Shown here: positions 1 through 6,668 of the stretch, piece by piece
How the letters are laid out: each line of letters opens with the position of its first letter
How positions within the stretch are numbered: position 1 is the first letter of the stretch
Assembly: GCA_016735395.1 (NCBI GenBank)
Contig: JAERRO010000005.1
Location: forward strand, 1 to 36,156
Direction: 5' to 3'
Length of the DNA: 36,156 nucleotides
Origin: Alphaproteobacteria bacterium
Lineage (GTDB): Bacteria > Pseudomonadota > Alphaproteobacteria > Rs-D84 > JAERRO01
The notes under the pieces: model-generated
Told to the model about the DNA's origin: nothing
Seen by the model: the letters and a program-made list of their open reading frames with translations, nothing else
Databases searched by the model: none
Program-made: the position numbers and the translations under genes

Positions 1-150
1 GCTGTCCGTAGCAAGAACTATTGGAATGTTGTGTTTGCTAGTAAAGGGCTTTATATGCTTGAACTTTGATTCTTTGAGGACGAAGTTGTCCCAAACTTTA
101 TTAAACTGACTGGTAGATTTTTTAACCACTGTTGATTTGCTGTTTTTCAT
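1..150 (-). CDS. GT8-family glycosyltransferase, N-terminal 50 codons (cut by window edge)
   Basis: Reading leftwards from ATG at 150-148 gives an open frame to the window edge. The 50 residues match the neighbouring complete GT8 gene at 185-1300 except for about three changes (E to K, N to H and N to S near positions 31, 40 and 50). It contains the start of the GT8 nucleotide-sugar domain (IPIVLATD). The ribosome-binding sequence GGAATA upstream of the ATG is shared with the neighbour. It lies 34 bases downstream of that gene on the same strand, so the two are tandem paralogues, probably co-transcribed. The catalytic DxD region lies outside the window, so whether the gene is intact cannot be judged. 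Confidence 0.8.
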   Translation of the reverse strand, partial: MKNSKSTVVKKSTSQFNKVWDNFVLKESKFKHIKPFTSKHNIPIVLATDS

Positions 151-170
151 TTTATATATTCCCTATGTTT
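1..170. repeat. Direct repeat copy 1: 5' end of tandem GT8 genes
   Basis: Bases 1-170 match 1151-1320 with about four mismatches (positions 2, 33, 60 and 163) at a constant offset of 1150. The match covers the leader, the ribosome-binding site and 50 codons, then stops abruptly upstream at about 171/1321. It may continue left of the window. Confidence 0.95.
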
Positions 171-184
171 TTTTAATATGTCTA

Positions 185-1300
185 TTATATGCTGTCTAAT
201 AATATTTTTCGAGCTTTCTTTCGAAGGTTTTTTATAGGGATTAAACAAGTTAAAATTCTTACTACTCTTGTTAAAATTTTTGCTCCTATTCTTAATATTT
301 TTGTCTTATATGGATTATATAATAAAGAAAAATAAAATGGTGATGTTTTTGCATATTCCCAAAAATATTTTGCTCCTAATAAATTATTATTATGCCAAGG
401 TTTTACACCACCAATATAATGAATTACGAAAAAAGAGCCTTCTTCTATTATTTTTCTATCGTGTTTTATTGTTTCTAAACTTAGTAATGTATTATTTAGA
501 TATTTGACAGTATGCCACATAAAATTCCACCTACTATCAAGAAATTTTACCTTCCCATTTAAAACAGAATTTAAAATGTCTTGGTCGTGATATCTAGGGT
601 TTTTTAACTCCTTTAATAAACTAAAAAAACTAAATGAATAATCTTTCATCTTTTCTATGTTTATAGACAAAACTCCACTGTTAAAATACTTGTCTTTTGG
701 GGAAAGCTTTAACTTCTCTCTAGCATACTCATCTAGTTTTATATCTGTTTTTCTAAAGATAATATAACCTGGATCTTCACAAGCTCCTATTACATTGTTT
801 TTTAATTCTATATTATACAACTCTGAAATGTCTTTTTTGACAATAGTATCTATGTCTAAATATAAACACTTTTTATAATAACTTAATATGTTTGGAATAA
901 ATAACCTATAGTAGGCCGATACTTTGATATGTCCCGACTCGAAAAATAAGTCTTTTTCTATCAAATTAATATACTTACTCATATCAATTCTTCTTAAAGA
1001 AAAATTATTTAATCCTTTAAACTGACCCTTTATTTTAGTCCAGACGGTTTCTTTAATTCCTCCGTCTAAAATAATAAAATCATAATTGTTGTCCGTAGTA
1101 GAATTTTTTATAATAGACTCTATTGTTACTGACATATATTTCGAATAATTGTTGTCCGTAGCAAGAACTATTGGAATGTTGTTTTTGCTAGTAAAGGGCT
1201 TTATATGCTCGAACTTTGATTCTTTGAGGACGAAGTTGTCCCAAACTTTATTAAACTGACTGGTAGATTTTTTAACCACTGTTGATTTGCTGTTTTTCAT
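185..1300 (-). CDS. GT8-family glycosyltransferase (LgtC/RfaJ-like)
   Basis: The 371-aa product looks like a retaining family-8 glycosyltransferase that adds a hexose to lipopolysaccharide or another surface glycan. Seen in the sequence: IPIVLATDNNY at about 42-52, the metal/UDP-sugar DxD motif in LYLDIDTIV at about 147-154, YFNSGVLSI at about 205, HDQDILN, and HYIGGVKPW near 295-303. All are in the order expected for GT8 enzymes. A Lys/Arg-rich hydrophobic tail (about 330-371) resembles the membrane-associating end of LgtC-type enzymes. The first 40 residues, before the fold begins, are Ser/Lys-rich and unusual in length. The ATG start has a GGAATA ribosome-binding site. It is followed on the same strand by a second, nearly identical 5' end. 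Donor and acceptor are not predictable. Confidence 0.9.
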   Translation of the reverse strand: MKNSKSTVVKKSTSQFNKVWDNFVLKESKFEHIKPFTSKNNIPIVLATDNNYSKYMSVTIESIIKNSTTDNNYDFIILDGGIKETVWTKIKGQFKGLNNFSLRRIDMSKYINLIEKDLFFESGHIKVSAYYRLFIPNILSYYKKCLYLDIDTIVKKDISELYNIELKNNVIGACEDPGYIIFRKTDIKLDEYAREKLKLSPKDKYFNSGVLSINIEKMKDYSFSFFSLLKELKNPRYHDQDILNSVLNGKVKFLDSRWNFMWHTVKYLNNTLLSLETIKHDRKIIEEGSFFVIHYIGGVKPWHNNNLLGAKYFWEYAKTSPFYFSLLYNPYKTKILRIGAKILTRVVRILTCLIPIKNLRKKARKILLDSI

Positions 1301-1320
1301 TTTATATATTCCTTATGTTT
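1151..1320. repeat. Direct repeat copy 2: 5' end of tandem GT8 genes
   Basis: Second copy of the 170-base repeat described at 1-170. The near identity of both coding and leader bases suggests recent duplication or gene conversion. Recombination between the copies would delete one gene or make a chimera. Confidence 0.95.
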
Positions 1321-1393
1321 TTATAGATAATAATTTATTGGTTTGTAAAAATCAAGAAGATATATTCTTCAAAATCTAAACTTTGTTTCTTCC

Positions 1394-2215
1394 TTAATCT
1401 AATAGTTTTTTAAATAATTTTTCTGTATTCCTCGTTGTGATTTCTTCTACTTCTTTAAGGCTTTTAGAATGTATGATAGATAACGATTTCGCTATTATAG
1501 GTATACTACTTGGATCGTTCCTCTTTCCTCGGTTGGGGTGAGGGCTAAGATACGGAGAATCAGTTTCTAAACATATTCTTTCTATCGGTATCGACCTTAT
1601 ATCTTCCTCTAATAATAACTCCCTCTCTCTTTTAACTTTCCTATTCCCAAATGTTATTATTCCTCCTAGCCCTATATATCCTCCTAAATCCAAAACCATT
1701 TCTTTTAATGCCTCTCCTCCGCAAAAACAATGTAATATAAAATCAAAAGTATATCTGCCTTTCATTAAGGTTAGAAAATCTATCATTTCTGTGTCCGAAT
1801 CTCTGCTATGTAAAATTAACGGCAATCCTAACTCACTAGCTACTTTTATGTGTGTCTCAAAATTTGCCTTCTGTAACTCATACACACTAGATCTATCCGA
1901 TAAAGCCGTTCTGTAAAAATCAAAACCAGTCTCTCCAATCGCAACTATCTTTTTGCCACAACTTAACTTGTATAACTCTTCTTCTTTAACAATGTCTTTA
2001 GATTCTAATATGCAATCCGGATGCTTGCCTATACTACCATAAATACCGCTGAAATTGTCTAGCTGATTCCTGAAAACTTTTATCTCACTACCACTGCCAA
2101 GCATATGTATAGATATAAATTTGTTCACTCCCGCTTTATTAGAACTCTCTATTATTAACTCTATGTCTTTATTTAAACTTGCATCTTCTAAATGACAATG
2201 ACTGTCTATAAACAT
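1394..2215 (-). CDS. tatD: TatD family metal-dependent deoxyribonuclease
   Basis: TatD-family hydrolases are TIM-barrel metal enzymes with 3'-5' exonuclease or deoxyribonuclease activity. Visible signatures: FIDSHCHLE at the N-terminus (HxH metal ligands), GETGFDFYR, LILHSRDSD, LHCFCGG and ETDSPYLSPHPNRGKRNDPS near the C-terminus. All expected metal-binding residues appear present. The ORF track begins at a TTG (2227). I prefer the ATG at 2215, because the GAGG in the TTGAGG sequence then becomes a well-spaced ribosome-binding site; this gives 273 aa. It is the last gene of a minus-strand run after four lipoprotein paralogues. In many bacteria tatD follows metG and holB, which are not seen here. 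Confidence 0.93.
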   Translation of the reverse strand: MFIDSHCHLEDASLNKDIELIIESSNKAGVNKFISIHMLGSGSEIKVFRNQLDNFSGIYGSIGKHPDCILESKDIVKEEELYKLSCGKKIVAIGETGFDFYRTALSDRSSVYELQKANFETHIKVASELGLPLILHSRDSDTEMIDFLTLMKGRYTFDFILHCFCGGEALKEMVLDLGGYIGLGGIITFGNRKVKRERELLLEEDIRSIPIERICLETDSPYLSPHPNRGKRNDPSSIPIIAKSLSIIHSKSLKEVEEITTRNTEKLFKKLLD

Positions 2216-2245
2216 TTTTTTCCTCAATTTATTATCTATACTATA

Positions 2246-2689
2246 CTATATGTCGTTGTTATACAAAAATAATGCTCTATCATACGATGCGAAAAAATCT
2301 TGATATATGCCCGCATCTTTGACTGTAATATCTCCATACTTGATATTTAACCTTACTCTAGTTTTAGTTTCTCCAATAGTCATAAAACTCACCGTAACTA
2401 ATACTGTTTCTGTGCTCATACCACTTTTATAGACTTTGCTAGCCGTTATAACACCTGTATTACCGTTTGCCCTGACTATAGAATAGCCGAAGTCCTGTAT
2501 CGTCGCTATGCCGACTCGCATCATCTTGTTTTTGTCCGACTCCTTAAATGTCTTTGTTTGATACACTCTTGTCTCTACCTGTGTCTCGTCTCCTAATATG
2601 TTAGACGATGGTGTAATGCAACTAGATAACAAAAGACATAAACTACATACCGTAAACAATCTAACCGAAAGTGTTTTTAATTTTAACAT
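2246..2689 (-). CDS. Lipoprotein, tandem paralogue 4 of unknown family
   Basis: The 147-aa product has a lipoprotein signal peptide ending in the lipobox LLSSC (Cys about 23). The mature part shares a pattern with its three upstream neighbours: R-x2-QTK-x-F near the start, then a run resembling I-x-T-[IL]-QD-x-G, then G-[VL]-I-[TS]-[AG] and a C-terminal IYQ-x-FF block. Here these read RVYQTKTF, ATIQDFGYSI, GVITASK and GIYQDFFASYDRALF. I do not recognise a named function. It has a GGAG site about 10 bases before the ATG. It sits 12 bases after the preceding paralogue, so the cluster is probably one operon. Confidence 0.85.
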   Translation of the reverse strand: MLKLKTLSVRLFTVCSLCLLLSSCITPSSNILGDETQVETRVYQTKTFKESDKNKMMRVGIATIQDFGYSIVRANGNTGVITASKVYKSGMSTETVLVTVSFMTIGETKTRVRLNIKYGDITVKDAGIYQDFFASYDRALFLYNNDI

Positions 2690-2701
2690 ATTATTAAACT
2701 C

Positions 2702-3205
2702 CTAATAATTTTCTATGAAACTTGACTGACTTATTTTTTTGAAAATTGACTGATATATTACTGCATCTTTTATCAATACACTATCTGTTATATATCCAAA
2801 ATTGTCTATCGTAATTTGAGCAACACTCACACGAACCCTAGAACTTTTATTTTTAACTGAATCTATAGTAACGGTTATTACTGTCTCTACACTAACATCG
2901 TAAGATATTTCGTTGTCTAATAGATATAATATAAAGTTGAAGAATTTGCCTAAAAGGTTTCTTGCAGGACTAATCTTTTGACCTACTATAACTCCTAAAT
3001 CGTAATCTGATTCTAGTACATTATAGTCCATATCCTGAAGAGTGCCTATAACTATACTCGTAATTTCCTCTTTAGAATTTGTCTCTATGTTTTTCGTCTG
3101 CATAGATCTAACAGATAACATATCTGTAGGTACCATAAATAAAGTGGAAGCAGATAATAAACTAGACGAGAATAGAAGGGGGAATATCAATAACAATAAC
3201 CTCAT
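2702..3205 (-). CDS. Exported protein, tandem paralogue 3 (no lipobox Cys)
   Basis: The 167-aa product is a member of the same family as its neighbours: RSMQTKNIET, GTLQDMDYNV, GVIVGQK and a C-terminal AVIYQSIFKKISQS. It differs in its export signal. The N-terminal hydrophobic stretch ends in SLLSAS with no lipobox cysteine, so it is predicted to be a soluble or membrane-tethered periplasmic protein rather than a lipoprotein. Its central segment (LGKFFNFILYLLDNE) is an extra hydrophobic stretch absent from the shorter paralogues. The ATG has a GGGA site six bases upstream and starts one base after the preceding stop, which implies tight co-expression. Function unknown. Confidence 0.82.
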   Translation of the reverse strand: MRLLLLIFPLLFSSSLLSASTLFMVPTDMLSVRSMQTKNIETNSKEEITSIVIGTLQDMDYNVLESDYDLGVIVGQKISPARNLLGKFFNFILYLLDNEISYDVSVETVITVTIDSVKNKSSRVRVSVAQITIDNFGYITDSVLIKDAVIYQSIFKKISQSSFIENY

Positions 3206-3206
3206 A

Positions 3207-3632
3207 CTATATCCCGTTACTATCTAGAAATAACGACTGTGATAACTTCTTGAAAAAATCTTGATAATATATAGACGATCTAAACGGATTTATAGATAGA
3301 CTAGAACTTATTCTAACCACCATTTTGTCCTTGTCTTTAATTACAGAAACAACCACATCTAGGTCGTCCTCTTCACTCTTTGTTTTAGAACTCCCTCTTG
3401 CCGTAATTAGACCTAACTTTTTATCTGTTTTTATTATCGTATGCCCCGTGTCTTGTAATGTGGCGACTGTTGATCTAAATACTTTACTACTATCTGTTGT
3501 GTCAAAAGTTCTAGACTGTAAATATCTCCTCTCTTCAATATCTCCCGGGTCAAAGAAACTCCGCTGGTAATCTATCGATACACAACTAGATAAGAAAATA
3601 GACATAAATAGATATAATATAAATCTCTTCAT
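3207..3632 (-). CDS. Lipoprotein, tandem paralogue 2 of unknown family
   Basis: The 141-aa product carries the lipobox FLSSC (Cys about 17). Family motifs are visible: RYLQSRTFDTTDSSKVFRS, ATLQDTGHTIIKTD, LGLITARGSSK, and at the end IYYQDFFKKLSQSLFL. It is the shortest and cleanest version of the domain, so it may be the best one for structure prediction. The predicted pattern alternates helix and strand (helix-LQD-strand-GLI-strand) with a terminal amphipathic helix. It starts two bases after the upstream paralogue's stop. No function is recognised; the domain looks small and compact. Confidence 0.85.
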   Translation of the reverse strand: MKRFILYLFMSIFLSSCVSIDYQRSFFDPGDIEERRYLQSRTFDTTDSSKVFRSTVATLQDTGHTIIKTDKKLGLITARGSSKTKSEEDDLDVVVSVIKDKDKMVVRISSSLSINPFRSSIYYQDFFKKLSQSLFLDSNGI

Positions 3633-3634
3633 TT

Positions 3635-4180
3635 TTATAACCCCCGCTTCCTATATAAAGATTTGTCTAAACGGTTGAAAAATTCTTGATATATTTCTGG
3701 ATAGTCAACCCAAATTATATCGCCGTTTATACTTTTTCTAGAGTCGTTATACTTGTCTTGTAATATCATCAATCTGACTTTAACTTTGTCCTCCGAAGAA
3801 GAAATAGTCGTCGCCGTCATAGAATATTTCTGTGTTCTGTCATAGGTAGTTATAGTATGACAAATTAGGTTGACACACTGCCTGCGATTATAAACTCTGA
3901 CTTTCGCTCGTTTGTCGGTTTTAGCTTCAGACGGCAATAGTCGCTCTTTATTTCCAGATATCATACCTAACTCGGTATTTCCTTCTACGATAACTAAACT
4001 TATATCTTGGAAGACCTCCATAATAGATTGCAATACATCAGATTCTTTATAACCGTCTATGACTTTCGTCTGTACAGATCTAAGCTCTAATATATTAGCA
4101 TCGCCTTTTAAAAGATCCGATGGAACTCCGCACGAAGATAAACATAATAATAGACATAATAATAAAACTGTTTTTTTCAT
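3635..4180 (-). CDS. Lipoprotein, tandem paralogue 1 of unknown family
   Basis: The 181-aa product is the longest paralogue. It has the lipobox CLSSC (Cys about 17) and family motifs RSVQTKVIDGYKESDV, EVFQDISLVIVEGN, LGMISGNKE and IYQEFFNRLDKSL. An insertion of about 40 residues in the middle (RRQCVNLICHTITTYDRTQ) contains two cysteines not found in the others. A GAGG lies almost directly against the ATG, unusually close for a ribosome-binding site; no better start is available. It is the first of four tandem copies and lies 29 bases after the BamE-like gene. Function unknown. Confidence 0.84.
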   Translation of the reverse strand: MKKTVLLLCLLLCLSSCGVPSDLLKGDANILELRSVQTKVIDGYKESDVLQSIMEVFQDISLVIVEGNTELGMISGNKERLLPSEAKTDKRAKVRVYNRRQCVNLICHTITTYDRTQKYSMTATTISSSEDKVKVRLMILQDKYNDSRKSINGDIIWVDYPEIYQEFFNRLDKSLYRKRGL

Positions 4181-4209
4181 ACCTCTGCTTTAGTGCTTCT
4201 CCCGTTTTA

Positions 4210-4611
4210 TTAAAATGATGTCTGTCTATAAGAGAAGTCTCTAACTTTACTGCTTTCGTCAAATTTAACTATTATAGTAAGAGTTTTCTGATTTTTAGAT
4301 GCCGACCCTGCCGATTTAGATCCGCCGAATAAAAGTAAATTTAGACCTGATCCGCTAGAAGATACAGCCGAATTCGTAGATACTTTGTCATAGACCCAAG
4401 TCTCTCTTCTATCGTCATCCGTCGTAACCATATTAGGTGAACCTAATACCTCTATTACATCACTTGACGACATCCCAACTTTTATATCTCTTTGAACATT
4501 CGCTATAGAAAGACCGTTTTTAGTGTCTCCGCTAACCGCTTTCTTATGTGAACCTGCTGAACAACCTGCTAACAAAACTACTACCGTCAAAATTACTAAA
4601 TGTTTCTTCAT
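4210..4611 (-). CDS. BamE/SmpA-like outer-membrane lipoprotein
   Basis: The 133-aa lipoprotein has signal peptide MKKHLVILTVVVLLAGC (lipobox LAGC, Cys 17). The mature part contains a SmpA/OmlA-type domain: NVQRDIKVGMSSSDVIEVLGSPN, then ETWVYDKV, as in BamE of the outer-membrane beta-barrel assembly machine. A Gly/Ser-rich stretch (about 85-105) interrupts the domain before a final strand pair (TLTIIVKFDESSKVRDFSYRQTSF). It could be BamE itself or one of the generic SmpA/OmlA-like lipoproteins; the wider BAM genes are not in view. It has an AAGGA site. It opens the lipoprotein run and lies downstream of a tRNA on the same strand. Confidence 0.75.
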   Translation of the reverse strand: MKKHLVILTVVVLLAGCSAGSHKKAVSGDTKNGLSIANVQRDIKVGMSSSDVIEVLGSPNMVTTDDDRRETWVYDKVSTNSAVSSSGSGLNLLLFGGSKSAGSASKNQKTLTIIVKFDESSKVRDFSYRQTSF

Positions 4612-4632
4612 AAAAATTTCCTTGTTTTTATT

Positions 4633-4638
4633 ATTATA
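4633..4638 (-). promoter_or_regulatory. Candidate -10 element for the lipoprotein operon
   Basis: On the minus strand a perfect TATAAT lies about 22 bases before the BamE-like start, in the 59-base gap after the tRNA. A matching -35 is poor (TTAAGT at 15-base spacing), so the tRNA promoter may also read through. Confidence 0.35.
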
Positions 4639-4670
4639 CTTATTTTATATACTACTTAACTGTGTATAAA

Positions 4671-4747
4671 TGGCGTGCCTGGGAGGACTCGAACCTTCGA
4701 CCTACGGTTTAGAAAACCGTTGCTCTATCCAGCTGAGCTACAGGCAC
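4671..4747 (-). tRNA. tRNA-Arg (anticodon TCT)
   Basis: The reverse complement reads GTGCCTG-TA-GCTC...GAGC, an anticodon arm ACGGT-TTTCTAA-ACCGT with anticodon TCT (reads AGA/AGG), a five-base variable loop, a TTCGAGT T-loop, CAGGCAC, discriminator G and an encoded CCA. The acceptor, D and anticodon stems pair fully. The T-stem GAAGG/CCTCC has one A-C mismatch at the second pair. It is transcribed leftwards, divergent from acpP. Confidence 0.96.
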
Positions 4748-4763
4748 TTAATTTTTAATAACT

Positions 4764-4793
4764 ATAATATAATATATCTTTTGGAAATTGCAA
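4764..4793 (-). promoter_or_regulatory. Candidate sigma70-type promoter for tRNA-Arg
   Basis: Minus strand: TTGCAA (4793-4788), 18 bases, TATTAT (4769-4764). The predicted start falls roughly ten bases before the mature tRNA 5' end. Confidence 0.4.
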
Positions 4794-4847
4794 TATATTT
4801 ATATAACCTTTATTATTACTATACATTTATTAGTATTGTTTTTTTTG

Positions 4848-4876
4848 TTGACTTTATTGCCTATACTGATTATCAT
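4848..4876 (+). promoter_or_regulatory. Candidate sigma70-type promoter for acpP
   Basis: TTGACT, 17-base spacer, TATCAT, ending 32 bases before the acpP ATG, which has an AAAAGGA ribosome-binding site. Confidence 0.5.
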
Positions 4877-4908
4877 AAAAAAAGTTATTAACTAAAAAGG
4901 ATTTTAAT

Positions 4909-5160
4909 ATGACTAATAATATCGAAGAAATTTCAAATAAAGTTATCAATATAATTGCTGATAAACTAAGTGTGGAAAAAACAAAAATAAAAATGAACTC
5001 TACTATTATGGAAGACCTAGGGGCTGATAGCCTAGATACAGTAGAACTTGTTATGGCTCTTGAAGAAGAATGTAAAATTTCTGTTTCTGACACAGAAGCT
5101 CAAGAACTTAAAACTGTTCAAAATATCGTAGATTTTGTTGCTAAAAAAACGGCTTCATAA
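4909..5160 (+). CDS. acpP: Acyl carrier protein
   Basis: The 83-aa acidic protein carries growing acyl chains in type II fatty-acid synthesis. The phosphopantetheine attachment motif GADSLDTVEL is present, with the modified serine at position 41. The helix-II surface that docks partner enzymes (VELVMALEEE) is conserved. Length is normal for bacterial AcpP. The ATG follows AAAAGGA with good spacing. It is followed by a hairpin-like sequence and then fabF, the usual partner gene. A promoter-like TTGACT/TATCAT lies upstream. No oddity appears in the protein; a short exact copy of its 3' coding end lies in the downstream gap. Confidence 0.97.
   Translation: MTNNIEEISNKVINIIADKLSVEKTKIKMNSTIMEDLGADSLDTVELVMALEEECKISVSDTEAQELKTVQNIVDFVAKKTAS
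5124..5142 (+). repeat. 19-base direct repeat, copy in acpP 3' end
   Basis: TATCGTAGATTTTGTTGCT, part of the acpP coding end (codons for IVDFVA), occurs again exactly at 5297-5315 in the acpP-fabF gap. The flanks do not match. Confidence 0.85.
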
Positions 5161-5208
5161 ATAGTCTATATTAAACTTTGAATTCTGTTTTTTGAATTCT
5201 TGTTAATT

Positions 5209-5240
5209 AAAAAAGCTTTCTTTTAAAGAGGGCTTTTTTT
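5209..5240 (+). terminator. Probable intrinsic terminator after acpP
   Basis: AAAAAGC and GGCTTTTTTT flank an inner CTTT/AAAG pairing, giving an imperfect hairpin followed by a T run, 50 bases after the acpP stop. AT-rich and with a bulge, so strength is uncertain. Confidence 0.55.
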
Positions 5241-5296
5241 ATTTTAATTTTTTGTTGGGAATACACTTTTATTTTTCTATCTTTGTTCTTGAGATT

Positions 5297-5315
5297 TATC
5301 GTAGATTTTGTTGCT
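5297..5315 (+). repeat. 19-base direct repeat, intergenic copy
   Basis: Exact copy of acpP bases 5124-5142 located between the acpP terminator and the fabF promoter. It reads IVDFVA in one frame but is not part of a plausible gene. Confidence 0.85.
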
Positions 5316-5322
5316 TTACTTC

Positions 5323-5351
5323 TTGAAAATTATAAATATATTATCTATAAT
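5323..5351 (+). promoter_or_regulatory. Candidate sigma70-type promoter for fabF
   Basis: TTGAAA, 17-base spacer, TATAAT, 33 bases before the fabF ATG. The gene has a strong AAGGAG ribosome-binding site. Confidence 0.55.
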
Positions 5352-5384
5352 AATTTTAATTAATATATTTTAAGGAGCTTTAAT

Positions 5385-6665
5385 ATGTTGCTACAGAAAA
5401 ATCAAAGAGTTGTTGTTACGGGAATGGGGGCTGTTAGTCCTCTTGGTGTTGGTGTCAAAAATAACTGGGAAAAAATAGTTAATGGAAAATCCGGGATTGT
5501 GAAAATTCCTAGCGATATGTTCGATGGTGCTGATATGCTAAAGTCTAAAGTTGCTGGAATCGTGCCTAGAGGAACCGCCGAGGGAGAATTCGATGTTAAC
5601 GAAATTCTATCTGTAAAAAATCAAAATAAAATGGATATCTTTATTCATCTAGCTTTAAAAGCTAGTCAAGAGGCTATTGACGATGCTGGTATAAAATCTC
5701 TGCCTAATAAAGATGAAATAGGGGTGCTTGTTGGATCTGGTATTGGTGGTATTTCTAGCCTAAGTAATAATATAAAAAAAATACAAGAAACTGATTTAAC
5801 TAGACTTTCTCCTTTTGCTATTCCTATGATGATTGTAAATATGGTAGGAGGACAGATTGCTATAGAATACGGGTTTAGAGGTCCTAACTCTGCGATTGCT
5901 ACGGCCTGTGCTAGCGGAACTCATAGCATCGGATATGCGGCTCGAACTATTGCTAGCGGTGATGCAACTATAATGGTTTGTGGAGGAGCTGAGTCTGCTT
6001 TTACTAGTGTATCTGTCGCTGGTTTTTGTGCTTTAAGAGCCTTATCTACATCTTATAATGACACACCGGAAAAGAGTTCTAGACCGTGGGATACTGGAAG
6101 AGACGGTTTTGTTATTGCCGAAGGTGCGGCGACACTAGTTCTTGAAGAATACGAACATGCCAAAAAACGAGGGGCTAATATATATGCTGAAATCGTAGGG
6201 TATGGAATGTCCGGCGATGGATATCATATGACCGCTCCGCATCCAGAAGGAGAAGGTGCTTATTTATCTATGAAAAGGGCTATGGAAACTGCCGAAATAA
6301 ACACTAATGAAATAGACTATATAAACGCTCACGGAACTTCAACTCCTCTAGGTGATATGATGGAAATCTCCGCTATAAGAAAACTGTTTGGAGACAATAT
6401 TAAAGATATTCCTATATCGTCAACTAAATCCGCTACAGGTCATCTGCTCGGAGCATCTGGAGCTCTTGAGGCTATTTTCTCAATAATGGCTATTAAAGAT
6501 GGAATTTTACCTCCAACTTTAAATCTAGAAAATCCAGAGTCAGGAACAGAAGACTTAAATCTTGTTCCTAATGTTGCTCAAAAAAAAGTTGTGAACTTTG
6601 CTCTATCTAATTCTTTCGGGTTCGGCGGAACAAATGCTTCTATTATATTCAAAAAAGTTTCTTAA
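5385..6665 (+). CDS. fabF: 3-oxoacyl-[acyl-carrier-protein] synthase II
   Basis: The 426-aa thiolase-fold condensing enzyme extends acyl-ACP with malonyl-ACP. The catalytic triad is intact: Cys about 175 in ATACASGTHSIG, His in NAHGTSTPLGD (about 315) and His in SATGHLLGASG (about 352). The C-terminal NSFGFGGTNAS that closes the active site is present. Length is typical of FabF (about 410-425). AAGGAG precedes the ATG. It has its own promoter-like sequence, separate from acpP. The three downstream ORFs follow at 3 bases, a one-base overlap and about 9 bases, so fabF probably heads a fabF-GT-mltG-rmuC-truA operon. Confidence 0.97.
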   Translation: MLLQKNQRVVVTGMGAVSPLGVGVKNNWEKIVNGKSGIVKIPSDMFDGADMLKSKVAGIVPRGTAEGEFDVNEILSVKNQNKMDIFIHLALKASQEAIDDAGIKSLPNKDEIGVLVGSGIGGISSLSNNIKKIQETDLTRLSPFAIPMMIVNMVGGQIAIEYGFRGPNSAIATACASGTHSIGYAARTIASGDATIMVCGGAESAFTSVSVAGFCALRALSTSYNDTPEKSSRPWDTGRDGFVIAEGAATLVLEEYEHAKKRGANIYAEIVGYGMSGDGYHMTAPHPEGEGAYLSMKRAMETAEINTNEIDYINAHGTSTPLGDMMEISAIRKLFGDNIKDIPISSTKSATGHLLGASGALEAIFSIMAIKDGILPPTLNLENPESGTEDLNLVPNVAQKKVVNFALSNSFGFGGTNASIIFKKVS

Positions 6666-6668
6666 AGA

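Noticed and set aside
268-507. 79-aa plus-strand ORF inside the GT8 gene
   Set aside because: Antisense shadow of a clear GT8 coding frame; AT-rich, no ribosome-binding site.
1-1320. Insertion-sequence or terminal-repeat explanation for the 170-base repeat
   Set aside because: The repeats are direct, lie at the starts of two homologous genes and have no transposase between them.
3325-3570. 81-aa plus-strand ORF within the lipoprotein cluster
   Set aside because: Antisense to a well-supported lipoprotein gene; no family match.
4670-4891. 73-aa ORF starting in the tRNA
   Set aside because: Its first residues are the reverse complement of tRNA-Arg; the remainder is AT-rich spacer.
4854-5093. 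79-aa minus-strand ORF over acpP
   Set aside because: Shadow of acpP.
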